64,000 nt of DNA, from positions 20,837,892 to 20,901,891 of the forward strand of contig NC_133104.1 of assembly GCF_022965805.1 (NCBI RefSeq), in the 5' to 3' direction. A model generated the notes under the pieces. It searched no databases, was not told where the DNA came from, and saw nothing but the letters and a program-made list of their open reading frames with translations. Source of the stretch: Primulina eburnea. Its lineage: Eukaryota > Streptophyta > Magnoliopsida > Lamiales > Gesneriaceae. This document shows, one piece after another, positions 21,711 to 32,334 of the stretch. The stretch's first letter is position 1. Each line of letters opens with the position of its first letter. The position numbers and the translations under genes were made by a program.

Positions 21711-23585
21711 TGAAAGGGGATCGGTTACGGTGACCGGAAGCGCAACGGAAGTTTAAAAATCGAAATTTTTCATGGAAATTTTCGGCCACCTTAATTTTGT
21801 TGTGTAATGGGGAAGGGAGACTTGTCTTGGACTTGCAAAAATCAAAAGACAAAAGTAGCATGCCAAGCCTTGATATTTGAAAAAGTTGTCTCCAACTCTT
21901 CACCTCCCATGCATGCAATATTATATTGTGTTTTTAACAATTAAAAACCATTGACTAAATTTAATTATCTCAAACATTTTGAGACTAATTAAACATTACT
22001 TGAATTTACTCAAGTCCACTAGTTAAATAATTTATTTAAATTGAGCACTACAAGACTCAATATAATTTAATTAATTCAACACTTGAATTAATTTAATTAT
22101 TTGGACTCTACTAGGTCCACTAGTGTTTAGTTAATTCAACACTTGAATTAATTTAATTATTTGGACTCTACTAGGTCCACTAGTGTTTAATTAATTCAAC
22201 ACTTGAATTAATTTAATTTAGTCCATAATAATGTTTATGAAAATCACAATTTTCAAATACATTATTCACTTGGCCAACTTTTAATTTAGGAACACTTCCA
22301 TAAATTAAAATTTACATTTCTCTCATAGAAGTCATACTTCTATTTTTCTTTACGCTTATAAACTCATTTATAAGCCGTTCAGCACATTGAACTATTTTCT
22401 CCTTTATAGAAGTCATACTTCTAATTTTTCTTTACGCTTATAAACTCCTTTATAAGCCGCATTTAACTATTTCACTTCTCAACGGGATCTAGAAAGCTAG
22501 TACTTGTGTGGCCCTCAATGGTTCATTGATACAACTAGCCGTGGGTTCACATATCCATGTGATTCGGACTAAACATGTCCTTATATGAGCATACCCCAAT
22601 TGCTCCATTCTTACTTATCAACACTTTGATAACAAGAACGTTAGAACTCAAGTCTGATAGTACCCAACCAATCATGTTAAACGCCTAGCAGCATCGCTTA
22701 CATGATTCCCTAGGTATCAAATGATAGTGCCTGCAAGAACCATTCAATTATGGTTAGCGCATAGTACGGTCCCTTCAACTCGTATATCCCTACCGATTCG
22801 ACAACCATTGGTTTATCGAGAGTTGTCAATGAATCGATACTATGTGTCATGTCGTAGTTGAATCGATGGTGTAATCTATGAAACCCATTTCATAATTACC
22901 ATCATACTCTGATCAGAGATTTCAACCTACATACACATGAGAACACATAGGATATCCATACCCGAAGGTAAGCGGTGAATCCCCGACTACAATGCATCGA
23001 CTCCTATATGTTCCGACAAAACACCCAACCTCGCCACCTGATGATCCCTTGAGAGTCGGTAAACAAGTCAAAGTGTAATGCTAGCACATTGAGTCTCAAT
23101 GTTGTCCCGAGTCAGATGGAATAATGGTGTACAACCATAAATCAGGACGTTTCCACTCGATAAGTGAGAACCACTTGGAAAGTCCTTTATGGAGGGTTAT
23201 TCAGTGCACTCTACCAGGAGCACCTATCTGCATGCTCGGACATCACAATGTCCCCTACAAATGAAACATGGTACGCACATCGCAGATACTAGTCTCGAAC
23301 TCGAGCGGCCTTTATCCTTCTTAACGGCGGCTGAATCGACTAGGAACTGTTTCGAATATATAGTATTACAAATATGAGTTTCATGATACTCATCATATGA
23401 GCATCTCATATTCTTTCTACTATTTGTATATTCCAGGTCTTTATCTATGCAACTAGCATGGGTATACAGATAAAGATTTGCCAAAACAATAATTTCAAAT
23501 ATTATTAAAATAAAGATTTCTTATACATATAGTTTCATTGTGAACACTCGACCCACACTTGGCTCGATGGGCACCTACTCTAACA
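21711..23585 (-). repeat. 3' LTR of copia D
   Basis: 1875 bp. Ends as in B and C. It lacks about 370 bp near 21800 compared with the other copies, and has three copies of the TTAATTCAACACTTGAATTAA unit (22060-22225) and the 95-bp duplication (22320-22460). Confidence 0.88.
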
Positions 23586-23600
23586 ATCTCCCACTTGCAC
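23586..23600 (-). other. Polypurine tract of copia D
   Basis: ATCTCCCACTTGCAC on the plus strand (GTGGGAGAT on the element strand), directly beside the 3' LTR; the usual copia position. Confidence 0.8.
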
Positions 23601-24160
23601 TAGAGCCAACTACCCATATGCTTCAAACCCATCGATTCACGATGCTTCTCGAATATTGGTCTAGGTAAAGGCTTAGTTAGCGGATCAGCAACATTATCTG
23701 CGGAGTCGACTTTGTCAATCATGACATCTCCTCTTTCCACGATCTCTCTGAGGATGTGGTACTTTCTCAATACGTGTTTGGACTTCTGATGAGACCTCGG
23801 CTCCTTTGCTTGAGCAATGGCTCCCGTGTTATCACAAAACACCGGGACAGGAGCAACTCCATTAGGAATGACGCCCAACTCTTGGAAGAAATTCCTTATC
23901 CAAAAAGCCTTCTTTACTGCAGCTGATGCAGCAATGTATTCTGCCTCAGTGGTGGAATCCGTTGTACTGTCTTGCTTGGAACTCTTCCAAGAGGCAGCAG
24001 CACCATTGAGCATGAATATGAATCCATAGGTTGACTTTGAGTCATCAATATCGCTTTGGAAGCTAGAGTCTGTATAGCCTTCCAATTTTAATTCTCCACC
24101 CCCATAGACCAAGAACAATTTATCGGTTCTCCTCAAATACTAGAGGATGTCTTTCACAGC
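23600..24160 (-). pseudogene. Copia D RNase H
   Basis: Frame 24136-23600 (178 codons): LEGYTDSSFQSDID, the STTEAEYIAAS block, VFCDNTGAIAQAKE and the copia terminal VADPLTKPLP. The RNase H acidic residues (D in YTDS, E in TEAEY, D in CDN) are visible. It is out of frame with the reverse transcriptase: a single-base shift near 24160 separates HWKL from the expected continuation into the LRRTDKLF segment. Confidence 0.82.
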
Positions 24161-25143
24161 TTCCAATGTGGAAGACCAGGGTTCGATTGATATCTACTCA
24201 CGTACATGATGCTACCAATTGCAGATGCATATGGAATGCGTGTCATCGCCGCTATCTCTGCATCAGTCTTGGGAGACATAGACTTGGATAGGGACGCGCC
24301 ATGACACATTGGTAGATGTCCTCTCTTGGACTCATTCATGGAGAACCGCTTCAGGATGGTATCAATGTATGTGGACTGGGTGAGACCAAGCAATCTCTTT
24401 GATCTATCTCTATAGATCTGTATTCCCAATGCAAAAGATGCTTCACCCAAGTCCTGCATCGAGAACTTACTCGCTATGAATAGAATGTCATCAACATACA
24501 GCACCAGGAATGTCACAGCACTCCCACTGACCTTCTTATACACACAGGGTTCCTCAAGATTCTTAGTAAAATCAAACTCTTTGATTGTACTATCGAATCT
24601 AAGGTTCCAACTCCTGTACGCCTGCTTTAGACCATAAATAGATCTTTGAAGTTTGCATACCATATGCTCGCTCCCGACAGATGTGAACCCTTCGAGTTGA
24701 GACATGTAAATCTCTTCCTTATTATCCCCATTAAGAAAGACTGTCTTAACATCCATCTGCCATATCTCATAGTCATACCATGCAGCTATGGCTAGCAAAA
24801 TCCTTATGGACTTGAACATTTCAACTGGAGAAAAGGTTTCCTCAATGTCAACTCCTTGTCTTTGAGTATATCCTTTTGCCACCAATCGCGCCTTGAAGGT
24901 CAATACCTTCCCATCCGCCCCAAGGTTCCACTTGTAAATCCACTTACACCCTATGGGAACAATTCCCTCAGGTGGATCCACGAGATTCCACACTTGGTTC
25001 GAATACATGGAATTCATCTCATATTCCATCGCTTCAAGCCACTTGGATGAATCGGCATCAGATAACGCTTCCTTGAAGGTCCTTGGATCACATCCATGGT
25101 TAGGCTCATCATGGCCCTCATCAAGAAGCAGACCATACCTCAT
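24154..25143 (-). pseudogene. Copia D reverse transcriptase
   Basis: 329 codons from MRYGLLLDEGHDEP. It has VWNLVDPPEGIVPIGCKWIYK, KARLVAKGYTQRQGVD, ETFSPVEMFKSIR, QMDVKTVFLNGD and the catalytic LYVDDILF near residue 218. Two in-frame losses are visible against family norms: about 12 residues right after YVDDI, and about 17 residues before SRYQSNPG (a RPD-containing block is missing). The catalytic aspartates remain, but the fold is probably damaged. The frame ends in a shift at 24154-24160. Confidence 0.82.
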
Positions 25144-25715
25144 AGGTGGTCTCGAGACTCTCTCGGATCTTCTAGGAGCTTGTATCTGCTCTCTTGGCTA
25201 TTCGGGTGTGAATTCTATAATTGTGGGTGTCTCTCGAACCTCTTCGAGTTCTATCATCTCCCTTTTTCTATCCAATAGAAAATTTCTTCTCCAAAAAGGT
25301 TGCATTCCTAGAAACAAACACATTTGTTTCTTGGGGATGATAGAAATAATATCCAACAAAATTCTTTGGATATCTCACAAAGAAATATAAAATGGATCGA
25401 TTATCCAATTTATCTCCCACTACCTGCTTCACATAAGCAGGGCACCCTCATATTCTAAGACAAGAATATTTGGGAGGCTTACCCATCCATATCTCATATG
25501 GTGTCTGCCTTTAAATGGACATTTAGTGGAATATCTTTCAATTTTAAGTTATAGAGATCGTTTTCAAGTTATCTAATATCAATCAAACATTCATTCTTGT
25601 AAATGTTGCAAACACCTTTGCTAAATAAACAAGAATATCCATTTTTATCAACATAGAAATGGAAACAATGTTTTTCATCAAATCCGGTACAAACAAAACA
25701 TCTCTTAAAATTAAC
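25144..25715 (-). pseudogene. Copia D linker with integrase-core deletion joint
   Basis: Contains the integrase C-terminal GCPAYVKQ-type segment (25435 down) and linker to RRSERVSRPP, and on the gag side the post-protease FKLIL/LKDIPL segments. They meet at about 25502-25514 with the same joint as in C. The HHCC and DDE parts are missing. Small stops and shifts occur in the linker. Confidence 0.8.
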
Positions 25716-26783
25716 TTAAAAATCATTGTTCAACAGCAAGTAAACATCTCCTATGGCCTTGGCAGCAACTCTTGCTCCATTGCCCACCCTCAAGAAGGTC
25801 TCCCCTTCCCTAAGCCTCCTACTGCTTCCCATCACATGTAACTCTTTACATAGATGTGAGCCACAACCGGTATCCAATACCCAAGAAGTAGAGTTAATTG
25901 AAATGTTTACTTCAATATAGAACATACCAGTTCCAGAACCTTTCTGGGCAAGATATTCTCTGCAGTTACGCCTCCAATGTCCAGGCTTCTTGCAGTGATG
26001 ACATTCATCAGTAGTCTTGTCAGCATTAACTGGTATGGCTGCCACAACGGGATTCGAAGATTGCCTCATCAAGGGCACGTTCTTCTTGGGACGTTGGAAA
26101 GAACGCTTCTTTCCCTTCCCATGTGGATCAATCTTCGTACCAGATGAAGAACCCACATAAAGAACCAACTTCTCTTTCTTGATGGTTGATTCAAACGTAA
26201 CAAGCATATTCACCAACTCCTCAAGGGTCGGCTCCATCTTTTTCATGTTGAAATTCACCACAAAAGGATCAAATGAGCTAGGCAATGACAACAGCAACAC
26301 GTCGGTGGTCAACTCCGAAGGCAAGATCAGATCCATGCCAACGAGCTTGTACACGAGCCCAATCAACTTCAGGCCATGCTCATGGACCGAGGTCCTATCT
26401 TGCATGCGCAAAGTGATCAGCTCCTTGACGGTAGCATGCCTAAGAGGCCGTGTTTGCTCACCAAAGAGCTCCTTGACATGCAAATGAATGTCAGCAGCAC
26501 TCTTTGCATCCTCAAAACGCCTCTGCAGCTCATCATTCATAGAAGTCAGCATATAACACCTGGCTATCAAGTCATGGTCATACCATTCCTTGTGAGCCTG
26601 CAAATCCTCAGAAGTGCAGTCAGTCGGAGCCTCAACAGGGGGCGACTCAGTCAGTGTATATGATACCCTTTCCGAATTCAAGACGATTTTCAGGTTTCTT
26701 AGCCAAGTGAGGTAATTAGGTCCAGTTAATATGTGTTTGTCGAGTACTACGGATATCGGATTGCGAATCGAAGACATTGTCAA
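25716..26783 (-). CDS. Copia D gag-protease (open frame)
   Basis: 355 codons from MTMSSIRNPISVVLDK. Gag with ELFGEQTRPLRHATVKEL, zinc knuckle CHHCKKPGHWRRNC near residue 265, protease active site WVLDTGCGSHLC near 305, and GNGARVAAKAIGDVY. The frame ends soon after LLNNDF at 25716. It is the best preserved copia gag here and the only one with an open N-terminal protease. It lacks a linked integrase, so any mobility would need enzymes from another copy. Confidence 0.82.
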   Translation of the reverse strand: MTMSSIRNPISVVLDKHILTGPNYLTWLRNLKIVLNSERVSYTLTESPPVEAPTDCTSEDLQAHKEWYDHDLIARCYMLTSMNDELQRRFEDAKSAADIHLHVKELFGEQTRPLRHATVKELITLRMQDRTSVHEHGLKLIGLVYKLVGMDLILPSELTTDVLLLSLPSSFDPFVVNFNMKKMEPTLEELVNMLVTFESTIKKEKLVLYVGSSSGTKIDPHGKGKKRSFQRPKKNVPLMRQSSNPVVAAIPVNADKTTDECHHCKKPGHWRRNCREYLAQKGSGTGMFYIEVNISINSTSWVLDTGCGSHLCKELHVMGSSRRLREGETFLRVGNGARVAAKAIGDVYLLLNNDF

Positions 26784-27640
26784 TTTGTACTGAAAAGTAA
26801 AAACAGATAAATGTTGGTGACTATTTTAAAATATTTAGTAAGATATGAAGTTTGGACTTTTACTTCATAAATATTTGCTTCCACTGTTTTGACATCTTTC
26901 ACTACCCTCTACTGAAAACGGGAAACTCCTTTCCTCAGTAGGTACGTAAGGTCCAATTAGCGAATTATGATCCTGAATAATACCAGACAATCGCAATTCC
27001 TAAAAGGTAGTTTCCAATTGCATCACAATGCAACCCTCTACGTAAACTTTTGTCTCACATTTGATTAGGACCCAATAATATGACGTCGTTCATCTTCACG
27101 TGTCAAGCCTTACCCATCGATGTTGAACCTTAATGGACGGTCGCCATGAGTTCTCCGAATAATATGAGCCGAAATCATGGGAGTTCCACGTAGTTCACAT
27201 CACCATGTCAATGGATGTCACAGTTTTCCGCCACCCAAAGCTCCCCCAATAATATGAGCCGAGCCCCGAGTATGGGTAGCGTTCATCATGCACCCATTGT
27301 CGATGAAAGACAAGGAAATTATAAACAAATTTATAATTTCCCTTTTCGGGCTTGATATCAATTTTGAATCTTATTCAAAATGAGGGTTTTTAATTGTGAA
27401 AGGTCTCATCATTAATTTTATTTTAAAAAGCTCGCCATGTTTGATCGTATGTTTGTCGGATTCATGAAACTTTGTTATTATCATAATAATAACGCACATA
27501 TTCATTATTTATAACATATCAAGCTTATATTATAAACAGTAAACAAAACAAGGATGATCAATCGCCCAAATACTAACGGACCGTGTGAGCTAATCACGGG
27601 CCTAGGTCCAATCCTAGGGAAATGCACGGGATGCAAATGC
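26784..27640 (-). other. Leader of copia D (part)
   Basis: 857 bp that match the gag-proximal half of the B and C leaders, including the AATAATAT motifs (about 26977, 27076, 27160, 27250) and the paired hairpins near 27580-27620. It stops where the F LTR starts. No gene. Confidence 0.8.
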
Positions 27641-29488
27641 TGTAATGCCCAAGATTTTATAACACGTTAGTTTGAGATTATCGATGTTGAGTAGATATGA
27701 ATGCAACCAGATCATTTTGAGATTTAAAATTTAAATATGTAAACTGTTGGGCGAAAGTGACTCGCCCGGGTGGACATTTTTGACCGCCCGAGCGAGAGTG
27801 CCTCGGAGAAGAGGGCCGGGAGTCACTCGCCCGGGCGGATGTTTTTGACCGCCCGAGCGAGGCTGCTGGAATGGGCGAGGGTCGAGAATTACTCGCCCGG
27901 GCGGCAACTTTTGACCGCCCGAGCGAGAGCCGTGTACACCCAAGGATGAGCCATGTGTTCTTAGACATGCAAAGTATATATAATGTGTCTTCAATTCATT
28001 CCTTTTCACTCCAGCACTTGACCGAGAGCTCCAGAGCAATACAAGTTCCTTCATGCTTTTAAATGGTGGTTGTGCAAGATTTTATCAACCGATTTTTAAA
28101 CCGAGCTTAGATTTGTAATCCTTGTGCTACTAGCTTCAAAGTAATGTAAGTTTCATTTAATTCCAGCACGTTTTGATATTTATGTGTTGGGTAAATGATG
28201 ATTTGAACTATATATTATGTTCTTTAGATAATAGATATTGTAGAATCGCAAACGGATCAAAGAACGGATGTCATATGCTATAGTTTCGATTTCCAGCATG
28301 TTTATTGAGTTGAGATGGGATATTTCAGTGTGAGACTTTGTATTTTGAGGAGATTAGGAGTTGTTGATATTGAGTTTAGTGTTGTTGAATTATCGGTATT
28401 GAAGAAATACGTCGTTATGCCGTCAATTTATACCGAGACCGATAATTGAATTGTACAAGATTTGTTGAGTGGTACATTGATAGAATATATCTACACATTG
28501 TCATTTCAGACTAAACTTGACAGAGTTGACATACTGATCTCGAGACTTTGACACCGACTGTTCAACAAGAAAGGTATAAGCTATGTTTGTTTGGGAAGCC
28601 ACAACTCAAATAAGATATGATTTGAGTTCCCAAACCAAAACCACATACTAGAATTATTGTATATATGGTATCATGTTATGAATTGTTTATAGAATTATAT
28701 TCAAATCTTGTAACATGATTATGCTTTGATTTTAGCATTGCATTTACATATACATGATCATTGTGATATTTAGATATGAATATAAGCATGCTTTGTTTAC
28801 AGATTGATATTCATTGCATTTAAGATAGGAGAGTCGTTGACAGTCATTGTTAACTATCTAGATGTTCGGTGTATCTCAGCTTAGGAGTAGCCATTACTCT
28901 TATTGCAGCCGTTGATACAGTTCTGACCGAAATCTAGGAATAAGACGTACAGTCACCCCGACTGGGAGGGTAGGTGACAGCCATTGATGTTTTATTCACA
29001 CCGGGATCCCTAGAGTTCTAGTCGAGTCGAGTCCAGACATGGTTTGATTCGCATTGCATTGTATGTGCATATGATGTCATTCATGATAGTATGTTTCATG
29101 TTTAATTGATTATATGCATGTATACATGTTTATACTGGGATTTGTTCTCACCGGAGTTTCCGGCTGTTGTTATGTCTGTATGTGTTCATAACAACAGGTG
29201 GGGCAGGATCTGGGTCACGCAGAGGATGAGAGATGGACATAGCGTGGTGATCTCGGGCTTAGCAGAAGAACTAGTAGTTGTACTTTTGACATGTACTGTA
29301 TTTACTTACTAGTTGTTAATAATGGTTGGAACAAGACATGTTGTACCTTATGTTTGTAATTTAAATAAAGAATGTACGCTTGTTTATATACATTAGATTT
29401 AATGTTGTAAAACGAAAAATTTGACCCACTTTTTATAATAACGATCCATTTAATCCCAAAGAAAAGAGTTAGAGCCCGGGTCCCCACA
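27641..29488 (+). repeat. 5' LTR of gypsy F
   Basis: 1848 bp, TGTAATGCCCAAG to GGTCCCCACA. U3 carries the GC-rich hairpin array (27761-27927), then a TATA box TATATATAA (27975-27983). Downstream are a donor-like AAG/GTATAAG at 28571-28580 and an acceptor-like AACAG/GTGGGG at 29192-29202. Short frames inside, including two across the hairpin array, are not genes. Confidence 0.92.
27761..27927 (+). promoter_or_regulatory. U3 hairpin array of F
   Basis: Three modules of CTCGCCCGGGCGG, a 10-bp T-rich spacer and CCGCCCGAGCGAG, starting at 27761, 27826 and 27892. Half-sites are 23 bp apart in each module, modules 65-66 bp apart. The same array is in the 3' LTR (51457-51623). It ends 47 bp before the TATA box. 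Confidence 0.85.
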
Positions 29489-29493
29489 ACAGG

Positions 29494-29506
29494 TGGTATC
29501 AAAGCC
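29494..29506 (+). other. Primer-binding site of gypsy F
   Basis: TGGTATCAAAGCC, five bases after the LTR. One base differs from the initiator-Met type found in J, E and G (TGGTATCAGAGC). Confidence 0.88.
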
Positions 29507-29741
29507 ATAGGTTCTGTAGATTGGAATGAGCGGGGTAGATCGAGTCATATTCCTTGTTTATATCATGCTAGCATATCATGATTTATGGCTTTCCCTATTA
29601 CGTGTTGTGTTATCTGATTTGATTGCAGCATGTATTGGTTAAGACTGAATCAGAACCTATTCTGGATCAGAGGTAAATGATCAGAGGAGGGCTAAGACAG
29701 TTAGTATAGATTGTATACTAAACTGTTTGTATAGCAGATTC

Positions 29742-30941
29742 ATGCCTCCTAGAAGAGCAGCCGTTCCTTGACGACCACCAGTACCAGAACAGGGTAGCAC
29801 ATCTGGTGATACGATGGATGTCACTGCTACGCCCATGGAGACCTTATTAAAGCGATTCCAGTCATTCCGACCACCGACCTTAAAGGGTACAGAAAATGCA
29901 ATTGAATGTGAAAGTTGGTTGGAGGATATCGAGATGTTATTCGCGTCTCTGGAATATAGTGACGAGAAGCGAGTGAAACTTATTGGCCATCAACTGCAAG
30001 ACGTGGCTAAGTATTGGTGGTTGAATATAAGGAAAGCACTAGAACAGCGTGGCACCGAGGTTACATGGAAAGCATTCAAGACGGAGTTCTATCAGCGATT
30101 CTTTCCTGTATCCTACCGTAAAGATAAAGGCGTTGAGTTCGCAAACCTGAGGCAAGGGCAATTGAACATTGAAGAGTACGTTGCTAAATTTTCTTCCTTG
30201 CTTCGCTTTGCACCTCACGTTTCAGGTAGTGATGAGGCCGTGGCAGATCAGTTTATAAACGGCTTAAATCCTGATGTCTTTACATTGGTTAATACTGGGA
30301 GACCCAATAATTTCGCTGAAACATTGAACCGTGCCAAAGGAGCAGAAGCAGGGTTGCTGAGACAACGGAGTGTTCCGTATGTGGCTCCGAGTCCGAGACC
30401 ACCACTACCTCCAGCACAACATCCTCCTCGATTCGAAAGTGGTGGTAGCAGTAGTGGACGCAAAGATCAGTTGAAAGTGAAGGGCAAACAGTTTAAGAGG
30501 GCAGGGAGCAGTTCTTCGAGCTCCAGCGGGTCAAGACAGAGAGGTTTTGGCCAGAGTCTAGAGGTGGCAAGTGGATATTGCAGTACTTGTGGAGGTAAGC
30601 ATGCCACAGAACAGTGTCAAGGTGTAGTGGACAGGTGTAACATATGCAAGCAACCGGGGCATTATGCTAAGGTCTGTCCTCAGAGAAGTGGAGCATCAAG
30701 ATTTCAGGCTGCAGGGTCGTCTACCTCAGTGACTCAGCCGGAGAGGCAAGCTTCATCTGTTCACTCATTTCAGCCACCAGCTACTCAGACCCAGCCTCGA
30801 GCCAGAGGTGGCCAGACAGGGAGTCAGCCTCAGAGACAACAGGCTCAGGTGTTTGCATTGACAGAAGAGCAAGCACAAGATGCCCAGATGATGTTATTGC
30901 AGGTAACTGTTCTCTTTGCGGTTATCCTGCTTATATATTGA
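29742..30941 (+). pseudogene. Gypsy F gag
   Basis: The family start MPPRRA is at 29742, but a TGA follows nine codons later (CCT TGA CGA), so the open frame only restarts at the Met at 29814 (MDVTATPMETLLKRF). Capsid region with [17 protein letters not shown], serine-rich hinge, zinc knuckle [14 protein letters not shown] near residue 278. After EEQAQDA a one-base deletion (about 30884) shifts the frame, so that gag ends at 30941 and the protease is read in another frame from 30938. Confidence 0.88.
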
Positions 30942-32334
30942 TAGATACGGGCGCATCACATACATTCATATCAGAACGATTTGCATTATTGCATTCTCTG
31001 CCTGTTGAGTCTTTGTTAGATGTCGTGTCTATTACTTCTCCGTTGGGAAGTGGTTTGATAGCTGTGACCACGGTTAGACATTGCATCTTACGGTTTGAGG
31101 GTCATGAAATTGATCTAGATTGCATAGTACTCGGGTTAGATGATTTTGATTGTATTGTTGGAATTGACATGTTAACAAAGTACAGAGCCACCGTGGATTG
31201 TTTCCACAAGATTGTTAGATTCAGACTAGAAATGACAGACGAGTGGAAATTCTACGGAAAGTGTTCCAGATCTCGGATTCCCTTGATTTCGGCTTTGTCT
31301 ATGAATAAGCTGTTACAGAAAGGAGCAGATGGGTTCCTTGTGTATGCTGTAGATGTACAAAAATCTAGCCCGACATTGGCAGATTTGCCAGTAGTACGGG
31401 AATTTGCCGATGTGTTTCCAGAGGAGATTCCAGGGTTACCTCCGGTGCGAGAGGTAGATTTTAGTATTGATTTGATTCCAGGTACCACTCCTATTTCGAG
31501 AGCTCCGTATAGGATGACACCGATAGAGTTGAAAGAATTAAAGGCACATTTGGAAGATCTTCTAGCCAAGGGATATATCAGACCTAGTGTATCTCCTTGG
31601 GGCGCTCCGGTGCTATTCGTGCGAAAGAAAGATGGATCGATGCGGTTGTGTATCGATTACAAGCAACTGAATAAGGCGACGATAAAGAATAAATATCCAT
31701 TGCCTAGGATCGATGATTTATTTGATCAGTTGCAGGGATCCTCTGTTTATTCTAAGATTGATTTGCGATCCGGATATCATCAGCTTCGAGTTCGAGATGT
31801 AGACATACCGAAAACAGCATTTCGAACCAGGTATGGACATTACGAATTTATTGTCATGTCTTTTGGTTTAACAAATGCTCCGGCGGTATTTATGGGCTTG
31901 ATGAATCAAATCTTTCAGAGGTATTTGGATGATTTTGTTATTGTTTTTATCGACGAAATTCTGGTGTATTCTCAGAACAGGAATGAGCATGCAGAACATC
32001 TCAGAATTGTGTTGCAGACACTGAGAATTGAGAGACTGTATGCCAAATTGTCAAAGTGTGAATTTTGGTTGAATCGAGTTGTCTTTTTGGGACATATCAT
32101 ATCTGGAGATGGTATTTCTGTAGATCCGAGTAAAGTGGAAGCTGTGATCAGTTGGCCGAGACCGACTTCTGTGCCAGAAATATGCAGTTTCATGGGTCTA
32201 GCAGGATACTATAGACGATTCATCCAAGATTTCTCCCGTATTGCCAAGCCAATCACACAATTGACACAGAAGAATGCGCCATTCCTATGGTCTGAGGAGT
32301 GTGAGTCTAGCTTTCTAGAATTGAAGAAGAGGCT
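30885..32334 (+). pseudogene. Gypsy F protease, reverse transcriptase and start of RNase H
   Basis: Protease with [11 protein letters not shown] (30941 on), spacer, then reverse transcriptase with [38 protein letters not shown], and the catalytic segment near 31940, which reads [10 protein letters not shown]: the second aspartate of the FIDD motif is Glu. The frame runs to ELKKRL, where J interrupts RNase H. The open frame to 32419 includes 85 bp of the J LTR that do not belong to it. The frame resumes at 49296. Confidence 0.88.

Larger units (their letters stand above)
21711..27640 (-). mobile_element. Copia LTR retrotransposon D (3' part to leader; integrase deleted)
   Basis: From left to right: 3' LTR 21711-23585, polypurine tract, RNase H, reverse transcriptase, integrase-deletion joint, gag-protease 25716-26783, and leader to 27640, where gypsy F is inserted. 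Its 5' LTR is not adjacent; leader, primer site and LTR of the same family at 62542-64000 (M) could be the displaced end. Confidence 0.85.

Noticed and set aside
27678..28062. Several frames of about 60-107 codons across the F U3 array (also 51374-51758)
   Set aside because: They are open in several frames at once because of the GC-rich repeats; no product is recognisable.
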